Below, in pieces: positions 46,552 through 55,690 of a DNA stretch of 64,000 nt; positions within the stretch are counted from its first letter, which is position 1, and each line of letters starts with the position of its first letter. The position numbers and the translations under genes were made by a program. Source of the stretch: Streptomyces varsoviensis (GTDB lineage: Bacteria; Actinomycetota; Actinomycetes; Streptomycetales; Streptomycetaceae). The notes under the pieces were generated by a model, which did no database searches, was not told where the DNA came from, and saw nothing but the letters and a program-made list of their open reading frames with translations. The stretch covers positions 1-64,000 of the forward strand of contig NZ_JOBF01000005.1 of NCBI RefSeq assembly GCF_000718635.1. The letters are read 5' to 3'.

Positions 46552-47625
46552 CCCACGACGCCCTCCGCTCCCCCCTCGGCCGCTCCGGTGCGCCCCGCCG
46601 GGTACACGCTCGTACGGGCCGGGCGCGGCTCCTTCCTGCTGCACCGGCGGGCGGCGGCGACCGCCGTGGCGCTGGCCGTGCTGCTGGCGGCCGGGTGCGT
46701 GGCGTACCTGTGCGTCGGCGAGTCCTTCGTGGCGCCCGGCGAGGTGGTCAAGGTCCTCCTCGGCCGGCCGTCGCCCGACGAACTGGTCGTCGGGACGCTG
46801 CGGCTGCCGCGCATGACGGTGGGCCTGCTGGTCGGCGCGGCCTTCGGGATCGCCGGGGCGCTGATCCAGACCGTGGCGCGCAACCCGCTCGCCAGCCCCG
46901 ACATCATCGGCGTCACACAGGGCGCGAGCGCGCTGACGGTGGGCGCGATGACGCTCGGCGTCACCTCGTACGCGGCGCTGCCCTACCTCTCCGTCGCGGG
47001 CGGCCTGGTGGCGGCCGCGCTCGTGTACGTCTTCGCCTGGCGCGGCGGGCTGCACGCCGCGCGGTTCGTCCTCATCGGCATCGGCTTCGCGGTCGCGCTG
47101 CGCTCCGTCACCCAGCTCTTCCTGACCAAGGGCGACTACCTCGTCGCCCAGCAGGCCCAGGTGTGGATGACCGGCTCGCTCAACGGGCGCGGCTGGGACG
47201 AGGCGGCACCGCTCGCCTGGGCGCTGCTGGTGCTCAGCCCGTTCGTGCTCTGGGCGGCCAGGGCGCAGCGCACGGTCTCGATGGACGACGACACCGCGAC
47301 GGCGCTGGGCGTACGGCTCGGCCGGGTCCGGCTCGGCCTGGTGGCGCTCGGCGTGGTGCTCGCGTCGATGGCCACGGGCGCGGCGGGCCCCGTCGACTTC
47401 GTCGCGCTGCTCGCCCCGCAGATCGCCCGCCGCCTGACGCGCACCGCGCAGATCCCCCTGCTCTGCTCGGCCCTGCTCGGCGCCTTCATCGTGGTCCTGG
47501 CGGACCTCCTCGCCCGCAGACTGTTCGCCCCCACGGAACTCCCCGTCGGCGTACTGACGGCCGTCATCGGAGCCCCCTACCTGATCTGGCTCATCATCCG
47601 CAGCCGCACCGGAGGAAAAGCGTGA
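46540..47625 (+). CDS. Iron-siderophore ABC transporter permease (FecCD), second subunit
   Basis: A 361-residue FecCD permease: TLRLPRMTVGLLVGAAFGIA, ARNPLASPDIIGVTQGASAL and the coupling segment VDFVALLAPQIARRL. It pairs with the first permease to form the membrane channel. GTG 46540 overlaps the mini-ORF stop. Its own stop overlaps the ATPase GTG (GTGA), so the whole set is translationally coupled. Confidence 0.92.
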   Translation: MTTAPTTPSAPPSAAPVRPAGYTLVRAGRGSFLLHRRAAATAVALAVLLAAGCVAYLCVGESFVAPGEVVKVLLGRPSPDELVVGTLRLPRMTVGLLVGAAFGIAGALIQTVARNPLASPDIIGVTQGASALTVGAMTLGVTSYAALPYLSVAGGLVAAALVYVFAWRGGLHAARFVLIGIGFAVALRSVTQLFLTKGDYLVAQQAQVWMTGSLNGRGWDEAAPLAWALLVLSPFVLWAARAQRTVSMDDDTATALGVRLGRVRLGLVALGVVLASMATGAAGPVDFVALLAPQIARRLTRTAQIPLLCSALLGAFIVVLADLLARRLFAPTELPVGVLTAVIGAPYLIWLIIRSRTGGKA

Positions 47626-48809
47626 CCGAGAGCCCGAACAGCACCGCCGCCGGGCCCGAGCCCGCGGCCCCGGCAGCCTCCCCCGTCACCCCCGGCACCG
47701 CGAGCGCGACCGGACCGACGGACGAGAACGCGGGCACGGGTACGGGCGGGGGCATGGGCGTGAACGGGCCGACTGGCCGGGACGGACGCGTGGCGGACAC
47801 GGCGGACCACACCGCGGGCGCGAGCCCGAGCGGACCGGCGGGCGACACCACGGTCGCGAACCCGAGCGGAGCGGCTGGCGGCGGCGCGGCGGCGGATGCG
47901 GGCCCGGCCGGGGCGCGGCCCGTGAGCAGGCTCGGGGCCCGGGGGCTGACGCTCGCCTATGAGGAGCGGACGGTCGTCGACGGGCTCGATCTGGACGTGC
48001 CGGACGGCGAGGTCACCGTCATCGTCGGGCCGAACGCGTGCGGCAAGTCGACGCTGCTGCGGGCGCTCGGGCGGCTGCTCAAGCCGCGCGGCGGCGCGGT
48101 GCTGCTGGACGGGGCGGAGCTGAGCCGGATACCCACGCGGAAGATCGCGCAGGCGGTCGGCCTGCTGCCGCAGACGCCGGTGGCGCCCGACGCGATCACT
48201 GTGGCGGACCTCGTGGCGCGCGGCCGCCAGCCGCATCAGCACTGGTGGCGGCAGTGGTCGGACGAGGACGAGCGCGCCGTCACGGACGCCATGGCGCGTA
48301 CGGACACCACGGCGCTCGCCGCCCGGTCGGTGGACGAGCTGTCGGGCGGCCAGCGCCAGCGCGTGTGGATCGCGATGGCGCTGGCGCAGGAGACGGATCT
48401 GCTGCTCCTCGACGAGCCGACGACCTACCTGGACATATCGCACCAGGTGGAGGTCCTGGACCTGGTCCGCCAGCTCAACCACGAGCGCGGCCGCACCGTC
48501 GTCGCGGTCCTGCACGACCTCAACCAGGCGGCCCGCTACGCCGACCACCTCGTCGCCATGAAGAACGGCCGGATCGTGGCCTACGGCCGCCCCTCGGAGG
48601 TCGTCACGGCGCGGCTGGTGCGCGAGGTCTTCGGCCTGGAGTCGGTCGTGGTCCCCGACCCGGTCACGGGCAGCCCCCTGGTGGTCCCGGGCGCGCCCTG
48701 GCAGGCGGGTGCGGGCGCCCGTACGGCCGTACGGGACGGAGCGGGCGCGGACGACGCAGCGAGCGTAGAGGGCGCAGAAGGCGTAGAAGGCGGCGGTCTG
48801 CCGGGCTAG
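47622..48809 (+). CDS. Iron-siderophore ABC transporter ATPase
   Basis: The 395-residue protein carries a FepC/FhuC-type ATPase: Walker A GPNACGKST, signature LSGGQRQR, Walker B LLLLDEPT and the switch His in VLHDLNQAA. It is unusual in having about 100 Gly/Ala/Pro/Thr-rich residues before the ATPase domain, and a 45-residue tail, where the family is normally about 270 residues. GTG 47622 has GGAGG 6 nt upstream and overlaps the permease stop, so the extension is genuinely in frame. Confidence 0.9.
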   Translation: MTESPNSTAAGPEPAAPAASPVTPGTASATGPTDENAGTGTGGGMGVNGPTGRDGRVADTADHTAGASPSGPAGDTTVANPSGAAGGGAAADAGPAGARPVSRLGARGLTLAYEERTVVDGLDLDVPDGEVTVIVGPNACGKSTLLRALGRLLKPRGGAVLLDGAELSRIPTRKIAQAVGLLPQTPVAPDAITVADLVARGRQPHQHWWRQWSDEDERAVTDAMARTDTTALAARSVDELSGGQRQRVWIAMALAQETDLLLLDEPTTYLDISHQVEVLDLVRQLNHERGRTVVAVLHDLNQAARYADHLVAMKNGRIVAYGRPSEVVTARLVREVFGLESVVVPDPVTGSPLVVPGAPWQAGAGARTAVRDGAGADDAASVEGAEGVEGGGLPG

Positions 48810-48813
48810 GCGC

Positions 48814-48960
48814 GGCGCGGGCCACGGTAAGGCGGCGGGCAAGCCGCGTACGGCCCGGCGCACGGCGCCGTAGCCGAATGGCCCGGCGCGGGCCGCGGTG
48901 AGGCGGCGTACGGGCCGCATACGGGCCCAGCGCGCGGCGCCCCAGCCGAATGGCCCGGCG
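48814..48960. repeat. Tandem ~72-bp duplication before the substrate-binding protein gene
   Basis: Two copies start at 48814 and 48885 (ggcgcgggcc(a/g)cggt start) and both contain agccgaatggcccggcg (48872 and 48944). They lie just after the ATPase stop, in the 210-bp gap before the lipoprotein gene. Confidence 0.7.
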
Positions 48961-49019
48961 CCGGCCGGGGCAGCCTCAGCTCGCGGCGCGCAGCCCGCCC
49001 CACCGACGAGAGGCCCCGG

Positions 49020-50024
49020 ATGGACACGCAGCGCACTCTCCGCCGTCGCGGCGCGGCAGCCGGCTTGCCGGTCCTGGCCGCCGCCGCCCTCGCACTGTCG
49101 GCCTGCGGCGCGGGCTCGGAGCCGGGGTCGGGGTCGGGCAACAGGACGACCCCCGGCCCCGGCACGCACACCGTGCGTACGGCCATGGGGGACGTGACGG
49201 TCAAGGACCACCCCCAGCGCGTCGTCGTCCTCGACACCGCCGAACTCGACTCCGCGATCACCCTCGGCGTACGGCCGGTCGGCGCGACCCACGCCGACGT
49301 CGCGACCGGGTTCCTCGACTACCTGCCGAAAGACAAGGTCTCCGGCATACGGGACGTCGGCAAGATCGCCGCGCCCAATCTGGAGGCCGTCGCGGCGCTC
49401 AAGCCGGATCTGATCCTCACCAACAAGGACCGGGACGCGGCGCGCTACCAGGAGCTGTCGCGGATCGCCCCGACCGTGATGACCGGCGCCACGGGCTTCC
49501 CGTGGAAGGCCAACTTCGCCACGCACGCGGCGGCGCTCGGCAGGACCGGCGAGGCGCGGAAGGTCGTCGCCGACTACCTCGCGCATGCGAAGCGGGTCAC
49601 GGCGGCGCTGGGCGGCACGGCGAAGGCGGAGGCCACGGAGGTCAACGTCGTACGGTTCGTGGAGGGCGCGAACATCCGCGTCTACGGCCGGCAGAACTAC
49701 ATCGGCACGCTCCTCGCCGACGTCGGCCTCGGCCGCCCCGCCATCGTGGACAAGGCGAAGGACGGGTTCTCGTACGACATCAGCCCCGAGCAGATCGGCC
49801 GGGCGGACGCCGACGCCGTGTTCACCGCCACCTACGGCGACCCGGAGAAGTCGAAGGAGACGCAGGTCACCGGCGGCGCGCTCTGGAAGAACATGAAGGC
49901 CGTGCGGAACGGCAGAGTCTTCAAGGTCGACGACCAGTTGTGGATCCAGGGCATCGGCTACACGGCGGCCGGCAAGATCCTCGACGAGCTGCGGACGGAT
50001 CTGACGGCGAAGAGCGAGCGGTAG
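49020..50024 (+). CDS. Iron-siderophore substrate-binding lipoprotein
   Basis: A 334-residue FecB/FhuD-type binding protein with lipobox LSAC (Cys about residue 29) after a basic RRRG and hydrophobic stretch. The mature domain has RVVVLDTAELDSAITLGVRP at its start and LEAVAALKPDLILTNKDRD in the first lobe. It captures ferric siderophore outside the membrane and feeds the two permeases. GAGAGG precedes the ATG. It is the last gene of the iron importer. Confidence 0.92.
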   Translation: MDTQRTLRRRGAAAGLPVLAAAALALSACGAGSEPGSGSGNRTTPGPGTHTVRTAMGDVTVKDHPQRVVVLDTAELDSAITLGVRPVGATHADVATGFLDYLPKDKVSGIRDVGKIAAPNLEAVAALKPDLILTNKDRDAARYQELSRIAPTVMTGATGFPWKANFATHAAALGRTGEARKVVADYLAHAKRVTAALGGTAKAEATEVNVVRFVEGANIRVYGRQNYIGTLLADVGLGRPAIVDKAKDGFSYDISPEQIGRADADAVFTATYGDPEKSKETQVTGGALWKNMKAVRNGRVFKVDDQLWIQGIGYTAAGKILDELRTDLTAKSER

Positions 50025-50044
50025 GCGGCGCACGCGTCGGGCCC

Positions 50045-50105
50045 GCCGCCGGGCCCCCCGCCTCCGCCGCCGGGCCCCCGCCTCCGCCGCCGGGCCCCCC
50101 GCCCC
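50045..50105. repeat. Three ~20-bp repeats downstream of the binding-protein gene
   Basis: gccgccgggccccccgcctcc recurs three times with loss of one base in places. The remaining sequence to 50389 is GC-rich leader with no gene seen apart from the DJ-1 promoter region. Confidence 0.65.
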
Positions 50106-50389
50106 AGCTTCCACTCTGTCTCCGCCCACGCCTCCGGCCCCGCCTCACCGCCGAGCCTGGCCCTCCGCGTCCTAGGCAGCCGAGTCCCAGGTTCCGCAGG
50201 GCGCGAGATGGGCCCCCGCGGCGGCCCCCGCCCCGGCACGCTGGAGCCATGTCCGAAACGGGCCCGCCCGGACGGCACGGCCGGACCGGTGGCCCGACCG
50301 GGCGGCCGGACGGCGTGCCCCCATGGCACGCGCATGGCACGGCCCGTACATCGGCGCACATCGTCAACAGACAACACAGGAGACTTTTC

Positions 50390-51085
50390 GTGAGCAAGGT
50401 CCTGATCGTCATGTCCGCAGCGAACACCTGGGAGCGCACCGACGGCTCCTCCTACCCGACCGGCTACTGGGCCGAGGAACTGGCCGCGCCGCACGAGAAG
50501 TTCGTGGCGGCCGGCTACGGGGTCGACTTCGCGTCCCCCGGCGGTGTGCTCCAGGAGCTCGACAAGCACAGCGCCGACCCGGCGCTCGCCGGCCCGGACT
50601 GCGCCCGTTATGTGGCGCACGCCGAGAAGGCGCTGCGCGAGTTCGGCCCGCTGCTCAAGCTCGACGAGGTGAGCATCGACGACTACGTCGCGGTGGTGCT
50701 GCCCGGCGGCCACGGCCCGGTGGTCGACCTCTTCCAGGACGCCGACCTCGGCCGTCTGCTCTTCGCGGCGGACGCCGCCGGGAAGCTCATCGGCGCCGTC
50801 TGCCACGGCCCGGCCGCCCTGCTGTCCGCCGTGGACGAGGACGGCAAGTGGCTGTTCGCCGGGCGCGAGCTGACGGCGTTCACGGATGAGGAGGAGCAGA
50901 TCTTCGGTACGGCCGAGGGCGCGCCGTGGCTGCTCGCCAGCCGGCTGCGCGAGATGGGTGCGAAGCACTCCGGCGGCACCGCCTACGAGGCGTTCACCAT
51001 CCAGGACGGCAACCTCTTCACCGGCCAGAACCCCGCGTCGAGCGCCCCGATGGCCGACGCCATGGTCGCCGCCCTGGGGAAGTGA
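50390..51085 (+). CDS. DJ-1/PfpI family protein (Hsp31-like)
   Basis: A 231-residue class I glutamine-amidotransferase-fold protein. The nucleophile elbow is GAVCHGPAALL (Cys138, His139), the acidic partner lies in LPGGHGPVVD, and FTDEEEQIF follows. Hsp31-type members act as glyoxalase III, deglycase or chaperone. GTG 50390 has AGGAG upstream and gives the family start MSKVLIVMSAANTWERTDGS. It is coupled to the aldehyde dehydrogenase downstream, pointing to carbonyl metabolism. Confidence 0.9.
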   Translation: MSKVLIVMSAANTWERTDGSSYPTGYWAEELAAPHEKFVAAGYGVDFASPGGVLQELDKHSADPALAGPDCARYVAHAEKALREFGPLLKLDEVSIDDYVAVVLPGGHGPVVDLFQDADLGRLLFAADAAGKLIGAVCHGPAALLSAVDEDGKWLFAGRELTAFTDEEEQIFGTAEGAPWLLASRLREMGAKHSGGTAYEAFTIQDGNLFTGQNPASSAPMADAMVAALGK

Positions 51086-51090
51086 CCTCC

Positions 51091-52788
51091 GTGGCCACCT
51101 CCACATCCGAGGCACCCGACGCGCCCCAGGGCCCCGACGCGTCCCAGGGGCACGTCGCCCAGGGGCACGTCGCCCAGGGGCACGTCCCCCAGGCGCCCGG
51201 CGCTCCCCAGGCGTCCGGCGCTCCCCAGGGACCCGCCGTTGCCGTATCCGACCTGCCCGACGTCGTCGGCCGGGTGGAGAAGCGTCTGCTCATCGCCGGC
51301 CAGTGGCGCCCGGCCACCGGCGGCGGCACCTTCGCGGTGGAGGACCCCGCCACGGGCCGTACGTTGTGCGAGGTGGCCGACGGAACCCCCGCCGACGCGA
51401 TGGCCGCCCTCGACGCGGCGGACGGGGCGCGGGCGGCGTGGTCGGCCGTGCCCCCGCGCCGCCGCGCCGCGATCCTGCGCCGCGCCCATGACCTGCTGAT
51501 CGAGCGCCGCGAGGAGTTCGCGCTGCTGATCACGCTGGAGATGGGCAAGTCGCTCGCCGAGTCCCGGGCCGAGGTCGACTACGGCGCTCAGTACCTGCGG
51601 TGGTTCGGCGAGGAAGCCGTCCGGATCGACGGCGGCTGGAAGGTCAGCGAGGACGGCTCGGCCCGCGTGCTGGTCATGCGGCAGCCGGTCGGCCCCTGCC
51701 TGCTGATCACGCCGTGGAACGCGCCGCTCGCCATGCCGGCCCGTAAGATCGCGCCGGCCGTCGCGGCGGGCTGCACCATGATCGTCAAACCGGCTCCGCA
51801 GGCGCCGCTGACGACGGCCGCGCTGGCCGAGGTGCTGATCGAGGCGGGCCTGCCCGCCGGGGTGCTCAACATCATCCCCACCCTGGACGCGGCCGGGGTC
51901 ACCGAACCGCTGCTGCGGGACGGGCGGCTGCGCAAGCTGTCCTTCACCGGGTCCACCCCCGTCGGCCGGCTCCTGCTGGCCCAGGCGGCGGACACCGTCC
52001 TGCGCACATCGATGGAGCTGGGCGGGAACGCGCCCTTCGTCGTCTTCCCGGACGCCGACCTCGACGCGGCCGTGGACGGCGCGATGACCGCCAAGCTCCG
52101 CAACATCGGCGAGGCGTGCATCGCCGCCAACCGGTTCCACGTGCACGCCGACGTCGCCGAGGAGTTCGCGGCGAAGCTCGCCGCCCGCATGGGCGCGGTC
52201 ACCCTCGGCCCGGGCACCGACCCGGCCGCCGGGCTCGGCCCGCTCATCGACGGGCGCGGGCGGGGCAAGGTCGCCGAACTGGTCGACGACGCCGTCGCGG
52301 CCGGTGCCCGGGTCCGTACCGGCGGCCATGTCCCGGCGGGGCCGGGGTACTTCTACCCGCCGACCGTGCTCACCGACGTGCCCGCGGGCGCCCGTATCAC
52401 CCGGGAGGAGATCTTCGGCCCGGTGGCGGCGATCCAGACGTTCACCACCGAGGCCGAGGCCCTACGGGCCGCCAACGACACCGAGTTCGGCCTGGTCAGC
52501 TACGTCTACACCCGCGACCTGGGCCGTGCCCTGCGGGTGAGCGAGCGGCTGGAGACGGGCATGGTCGGCCTCAACCGCGGCTACGTGTCCGACGCCGGGG
52601 CCCCCTTCGGGGGGATGAAGCAGTCGGGCACGGGCCGGGAGGGCGGCCGTACGGGCATCGACGAGTACCTGGAGCAGAAGTACATCGCCGTCGACGCCCC
52701 GCCGGAGCCCGACATGGACGGTCCGGAGGGGGCGGCCGCCGACGGTGCGCGGGGCCCGGCCGCCGGCCGTCCGGAGGGCACGCGATGA
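51091..52788 (+). CDS. Aldehyde dehydrogenase (succinate-semialdehyde dehydrogenase-like)
   Basis: The 565-residue enzyme has LITPWNAPLAMPARKIAPAV, FTGSTPVGR, ELGGNAPFV (Glu309), GEACIAANR (nucleophile Cys343) and EIFGPVAAI, closest to the GabD class. It oxidises an aldehyde to an acid with NAD(P). An extra N-terminus of about 50 residues has GHVAQGHVAQGHV repeats encoded by a 15-bp tandem repeat. GTG 51091 has GGGGAAG at 8 nt; GTG 51082 overlaps the previous stop. Its own stop overlaps the lyase ATG. Confidence 0.9.
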   Translation: MATSTSEAPDAPQGPDASQGHVAQGHVAQGHVPQAPGAPQASGAPQGPAVAVSDLPDVVGRVEKRLLIAGQWRPATGGGTFAVEDPATGRTLCEVADGTPADAMAALDAADGARAAWSAVPPRRRAAILRRAHDLLIERREEFALLITLEMGKSLAESRAEVDYGAQYLRWFGEEAVRIDGGWKVSEDGSARVLVMRQPVGPCLLITPWNAPLAMPARKIAPAVAAGCTMIVKPAPQAPLTTAALAEVLIEAGLPAGVLNIIPTLDAAGVTEPLLRDGRLRKLSFTGSTPVGRLLLAQAADTVLRTSMELGGNAPFVVFPDADLDAAVDGAMTAKLRNIGEACIAANRFHVHADVAEEFAAKLAARMGAVTLGPGTDPAAGLGPLIDGRGRGKVAELVDDAVAAGARVRTGGHVPAGPGYFYPPTVLTDVPAGARITREEIFGPVAAIQTFTTEAEALRAANDTEFGLVSYVYTRDLGRALRVSERLETGMVGLNRGYVSDAGAPFGGMKQSGTGREGGRTGIDEYLEQKYIAVDAPPEPDMDGPEGAAADGARGPAAGRPEGTR

Positions 52789-54167
52789 GCAGCACCGTCT
52801 TCGACTCGTTCCTCTTCCGGGATCTGTTCGGAACGGCCGGGATGCGCGCGGTCTTCGCCGACGACGCGTACGTACGCGCCGTGGTCCGCGTCGAGGTGGC
52901 GCTGGCCCGTGCCGAGGCACGGGTCGGCGTCATCCCCGGCCCGGCCGCCGACGCCATCGCCGCGTCCTGCGACGCCGCCCGCCTCGACCGCGAGCGGCTG
53001 CGCCGGGACACCGACACCGTCGGCTATCCGATCCTGCCGGTGGTCACCCAACTCGCCGAGCAGTGCGGCGAGGCGGGCGGCTATCTGCACTGGGGCGCCA
53101 CGACCCAGGACATCATGGACACGGCGACGGTCCTCCAGTGCGCGGAGGGCCTGACGCTCGTCTCCGACGCGCTGGACCGGCTGCGGGAGCGGCTGCGGGA
53201 CGTGGCGCTGGCCCACGTCGACACCGTTACCGCCGGGCGCACCCACCTCCAGCACGCGCTGCCCGTCACCTTCGGCTACCGGGCGGCCGTCTGGCTGTCG
53301 GCCCTGGACCGCCACGCCGAGCGGCTGGCGGCGGCCCGGGAGCGGAACCTGATGGTGCAGTTCGGCGGCGCGGCGGGCACCCTGGCCTCCCTCGGCCCGG
53401 GCCCGGAGGGGCTGCGGGTACGGGCGGCGCTCGCCGAGGAACTGGGCCTGCGGGACCCGGAGATCACCTGGCACGTCGCCCGCGACGGCTTCGCCGAGAT
53501 CGTCGGCCTGCTCGCCGCGATCGGCGCGTCGGTCGGGAAGATCGGGGTCGACGTGGCGGCCATGACCTCGACCGAGTTCGGGGAACTGGCCGAGCCCTTC
53601 GTGCCGGGGCGGGGCGCCAGCTCCACCATGCCGCAGAAGCGCAACCCCATCTCCAGCGAACTCATGATCGCCGCCGCCAGGCTGCTGCGCGACAAGTCCT
53701 CGGCCATGCTGGACGCGATGCTCCAGGACTTCGAACGCGCCACCGGCCCCTGGCACATCGAATGGGCCGTCGTCCCGGAGGCGTTCCTCCTGCTGTCCTC
53801 CTCCCTCGACCAGGCCGAACACACCATGTCCGGCCTGCACGTCGACACGGAGCGGATGCGCGCCAACCTGGACCTCACCGGCGGACTCATCGTCGCCGAG
53901 GCGGTCATGATGGCGCTCGCCCCGGCCCTCGGCCGCCAGCGCGCCCACGAGGTCGTCTACGCCGCCTGCGCCCGCGTCCTCGACTCCGCCCCCGGCGCCA
54001 CCGACCTCGCGTCCGAACTACGCGCGGAACCAGAGGTCCTGGCCAGCCTCGGCGCGGACCGCATCCGCCGACTCTGCGACCCGGCCGGCTATCTGGGCAG
54101 CGCCCAGGCCATGGCCAGGTCGGTCGCCGAACGGCGACCGCCGGAGGATGAGGCAGGCGTGAGGTAG
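52785..54167 (+). CDS. Fumarase/aspartase superfamily lyase (PcaB/PurB-like)
   Basis: A 460-residue lyase with the superfamily signature GASSTMPQKRNP (residues 277-288; the mobile-loop catalytic Ser), HWGATTQDIMDT with the substrate-binding Thr, and TVTAGRTHLQHALPVTFG with the catalytic His. It is most like 3-carboxy-cis,cis-muconate cycloisomerase and adenylosuccinate lyase, but no other protocatechuate genes are near. Stop-start overlap with the dehydrogenase (ATGA) argues for one pathway: the lyase releasing a product and the dehydrogenase oxidising an aldehyde. Confidence 0.88.
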   Translation: MSSTVFDSFLFRDLFGTAGMRAVFADDAYVRAVVRVEVALARAEARVGVIPGPAADAIAASCDAARLDRERLRRDTDTVGYPILPVVTQLAEQCGEAGGYLHWGATTQDIMDTATVLQCAEGLTLVSDALDRLRERLRDVALAHVDTVTAGRTHLQHALPVTFGYRAAVWLSALDRHAERLAAARERNLMVQFGGAAGTLASLGPGPEGLRVRAALAEELGLRDPEITWHVARDGFAEIVGLLAAIGASVGKIGVDVAAMTSTEFGELAEPFVPGRGASSTMPQKRNPISSELMIAAARLLRDKSSAMLDAMLQDFERATGPWHIEWAVVPEAFLLLSSSLDQAEHTMSGLHVDTERMRANLDLTGGLIVAEAVMMALAPALGRQRAHEVVYAACARVLDSAPGATDLASELRAEPEVLASLGADRIRRLCDPAGYLGSAQAMARSVAERRPPEDEAGVR

Positions 54168-54276
54168 AGGTAGAGGCCGCCCTGCCGGGAGGGCGGCGCG
54201 GCGGGGTCCGCGGGCCCCGGCGGCATCCTGCCGGGAGGGCGGTGGCGGAGGCCGCTGGGCAGGCGGGCATCCCTGC

Positions 54277-54360
54277 CGGCGGGGGCCCACTGGGCCGCGC
54301 GGCCCGGCGGCGTCCTGCCGGTCCAGCCGCCGTGGCCGCGCTGCCCAGTGGGCCCCGCCG
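54277..54360. terminator. Large GC hairpin between lyase and membrane-protein genes
   Basis: GGGGCCCACTGGGC (54282-54295) pairs with 54343-54356 and, allowing one bulged G, the stem extends to 54277/54360. An inner GCGCGGCC/GGCCGCGC pairing continues it. It separates converging transcripts. Confidence 0.6.
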
Positions 54361-54396
54361 GCCCGGCGGCCGAGGCCGCGCGGCCCGGCGCTGGTG

Positions 54397-55491
54397 TCAG
54401 ACCTGTCGGCGGGCGCGCCAGACGAGGAAGGCTGCCGAGGCGATGGCGGCGACTCGTACGACGACGGGCCAGGTCTCGGAGAGGGCCGGGCCCATCTGGC
54501 CCTGCGGTATCGGGGCGCCCCAGTGACCGGCGGAGCGGCCCCAGAGCCATACGATTCCGCCCGCCGCCGTGAGCCCTGGTACGACCATCACGGCCCACTG
54601 CGACTCCGTACGGGAGAGCCGGCGCGTGGTGTAGGCGAGCAGCCAGCCCAGGCCCAGGACGATCCAGTTGCCGAGTACCGCGCCCACCACGAGGAGGACG
54701 GCGGCGAGGACGATCAGCGGGCTCATCCGGACGCCGGAGCCCTCGCCGCGGCGCGGCAGGATGCGCAGCCGCCGCCGGGCCGCCGTCTCCTCGGCCGCGC
54801 CTTCGGCCTCGTCCTCGGCGTCCGCCGCCTCGTCGTCCTCGGCCGGCGCCTGCTCTACGGGCCCGCGCCCCGAGGCCGTCGCCTTGGCCCCAGCTTTGGT
54901 CCCAGCTCCCGGTTCGGAGTCCGGTTTCGGCGGGGGTTTGAGTATCTCGGGTATCTCGATGCCGCCGACGAAGCCGTGTACGGTCTCGCCCTCGGTGAAG
55001 GGCCCCGGCTCGATCCGCCACCAGTCCGGGGCGGCGAGGCCCGGCCCCAGTTCGTCCTCGCCCGCGAGGTGCGGCGGCAGCGCGGCCGTAGGGGAGCGCT
55101 CGGGCTCGTCCTCGACGCGCGGCGTAGGCACCTTGGCCGCGGAATCGCCGCGTCCGCCGCGCCCCGCGAGGCCGGTGAGCCCCGACAGCTTCTCGCGCGC
55201 GGAGGTCCGCGGCCGTCCCGTGACGGGCGAGTGCACGGGCGCGGCTCCGGCGGCGCCGGCGGTGCCGCCCTCGCTCTCCACGATCTTCTCGGGGGCGCCC
55301 AGCTTGGCCAGGATGCGCTTCACAGCGCTGGGGTTCTCCGCCATGCCGAGCGCCGCGCGCTGCTGATCGATGTCCGTACGCAACCGCGCGACCAGGCGCA
55401 TCCGCTCGCCGGACGGCAGTCCGCGCTGCTGAGCCAGGTCGCCGACCCGGCTCAAATAGTCATAAACGAGCTGATCGCTCTCGATCCCCAC
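54397..55491 (-). CDS. HAAS-like membrane protein
   Basis: The 364-residue protein starts with a helical domain (YDYLSRVGDLAQQRGLPSGE, ERMRLVARLRTDIDQQR, VKRILAKLGAPEKIVES) like the HAAS/permease-prefix domains that pair with PadR regulators or membrane sensors. A long acidic disordered linker (about 95-250) follows, then four C-terminal membrane segments. No PadR gene is adjacent. GTG 55491 has AGGGG upstream. It may sense or signal at the membrane; this is inferred from architecture. Confidence 0.75.
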   Translation of the reverse strand: MGIESDQLVYDYLSRVGDLAQQRGLPSGERMRLVARLRTDIDQQRAALGMAENPSAVKRILAKLGAPEKIVESEGGTAGAAGAAPVHSPVTGRPRTSAREKLSGLTGLAGRGGRGDSAAKVPTPRVEDEPERSPTAALPPHLAGEDELGPGLAAPDWWRIEPGPFTEGETVHGFVGGIEIPEILKPPPKPDSEPGAGTKAGAKATASGRGPVEQAPAEDDEAADAEDEAEGAAEETAARRRLRILPRRGEGSGVRMSPLIVLAAVLLVVGAVLGNWIVLGLGWLLAYTTRRLSRTESQWAVMVVPGLTAAGGIVWLWGRSAGHWGAPIPQGQMGPALSETWPVVVRVAAIASAAFLVWRARRQV

Positions 55492-55640
55492 CAAAACCCC
55501 TATGGGCCCGTCCGGTTGCCGCCCCCGACGGTATCGCGCCCACCCCGCCCCCGCAGTGCCCACCACGCCACCCGGCGCGCCCGCCGGCCGCGCTGAAGTG
55601 CCGGTTCCCGACAGCCGCGCCCCCCGGCGCGCACGCCGAG

Positions 55641-55678
55641 GGCCCGGCCGCCCCGCGAGAACGCGGAGCGGCCGGGCC
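55641..55678 (-). terminator. Hairpin terminator of the secreted-protein gene
   Basis: A 17-bp G/C stem with one mismatch and loop AGAA (55658-55661) lies 13 nt past the minus-strand stop at 55691. Confidence 0.7.
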
Positions 55679-55690
55679 GCCGGGAAGCCG

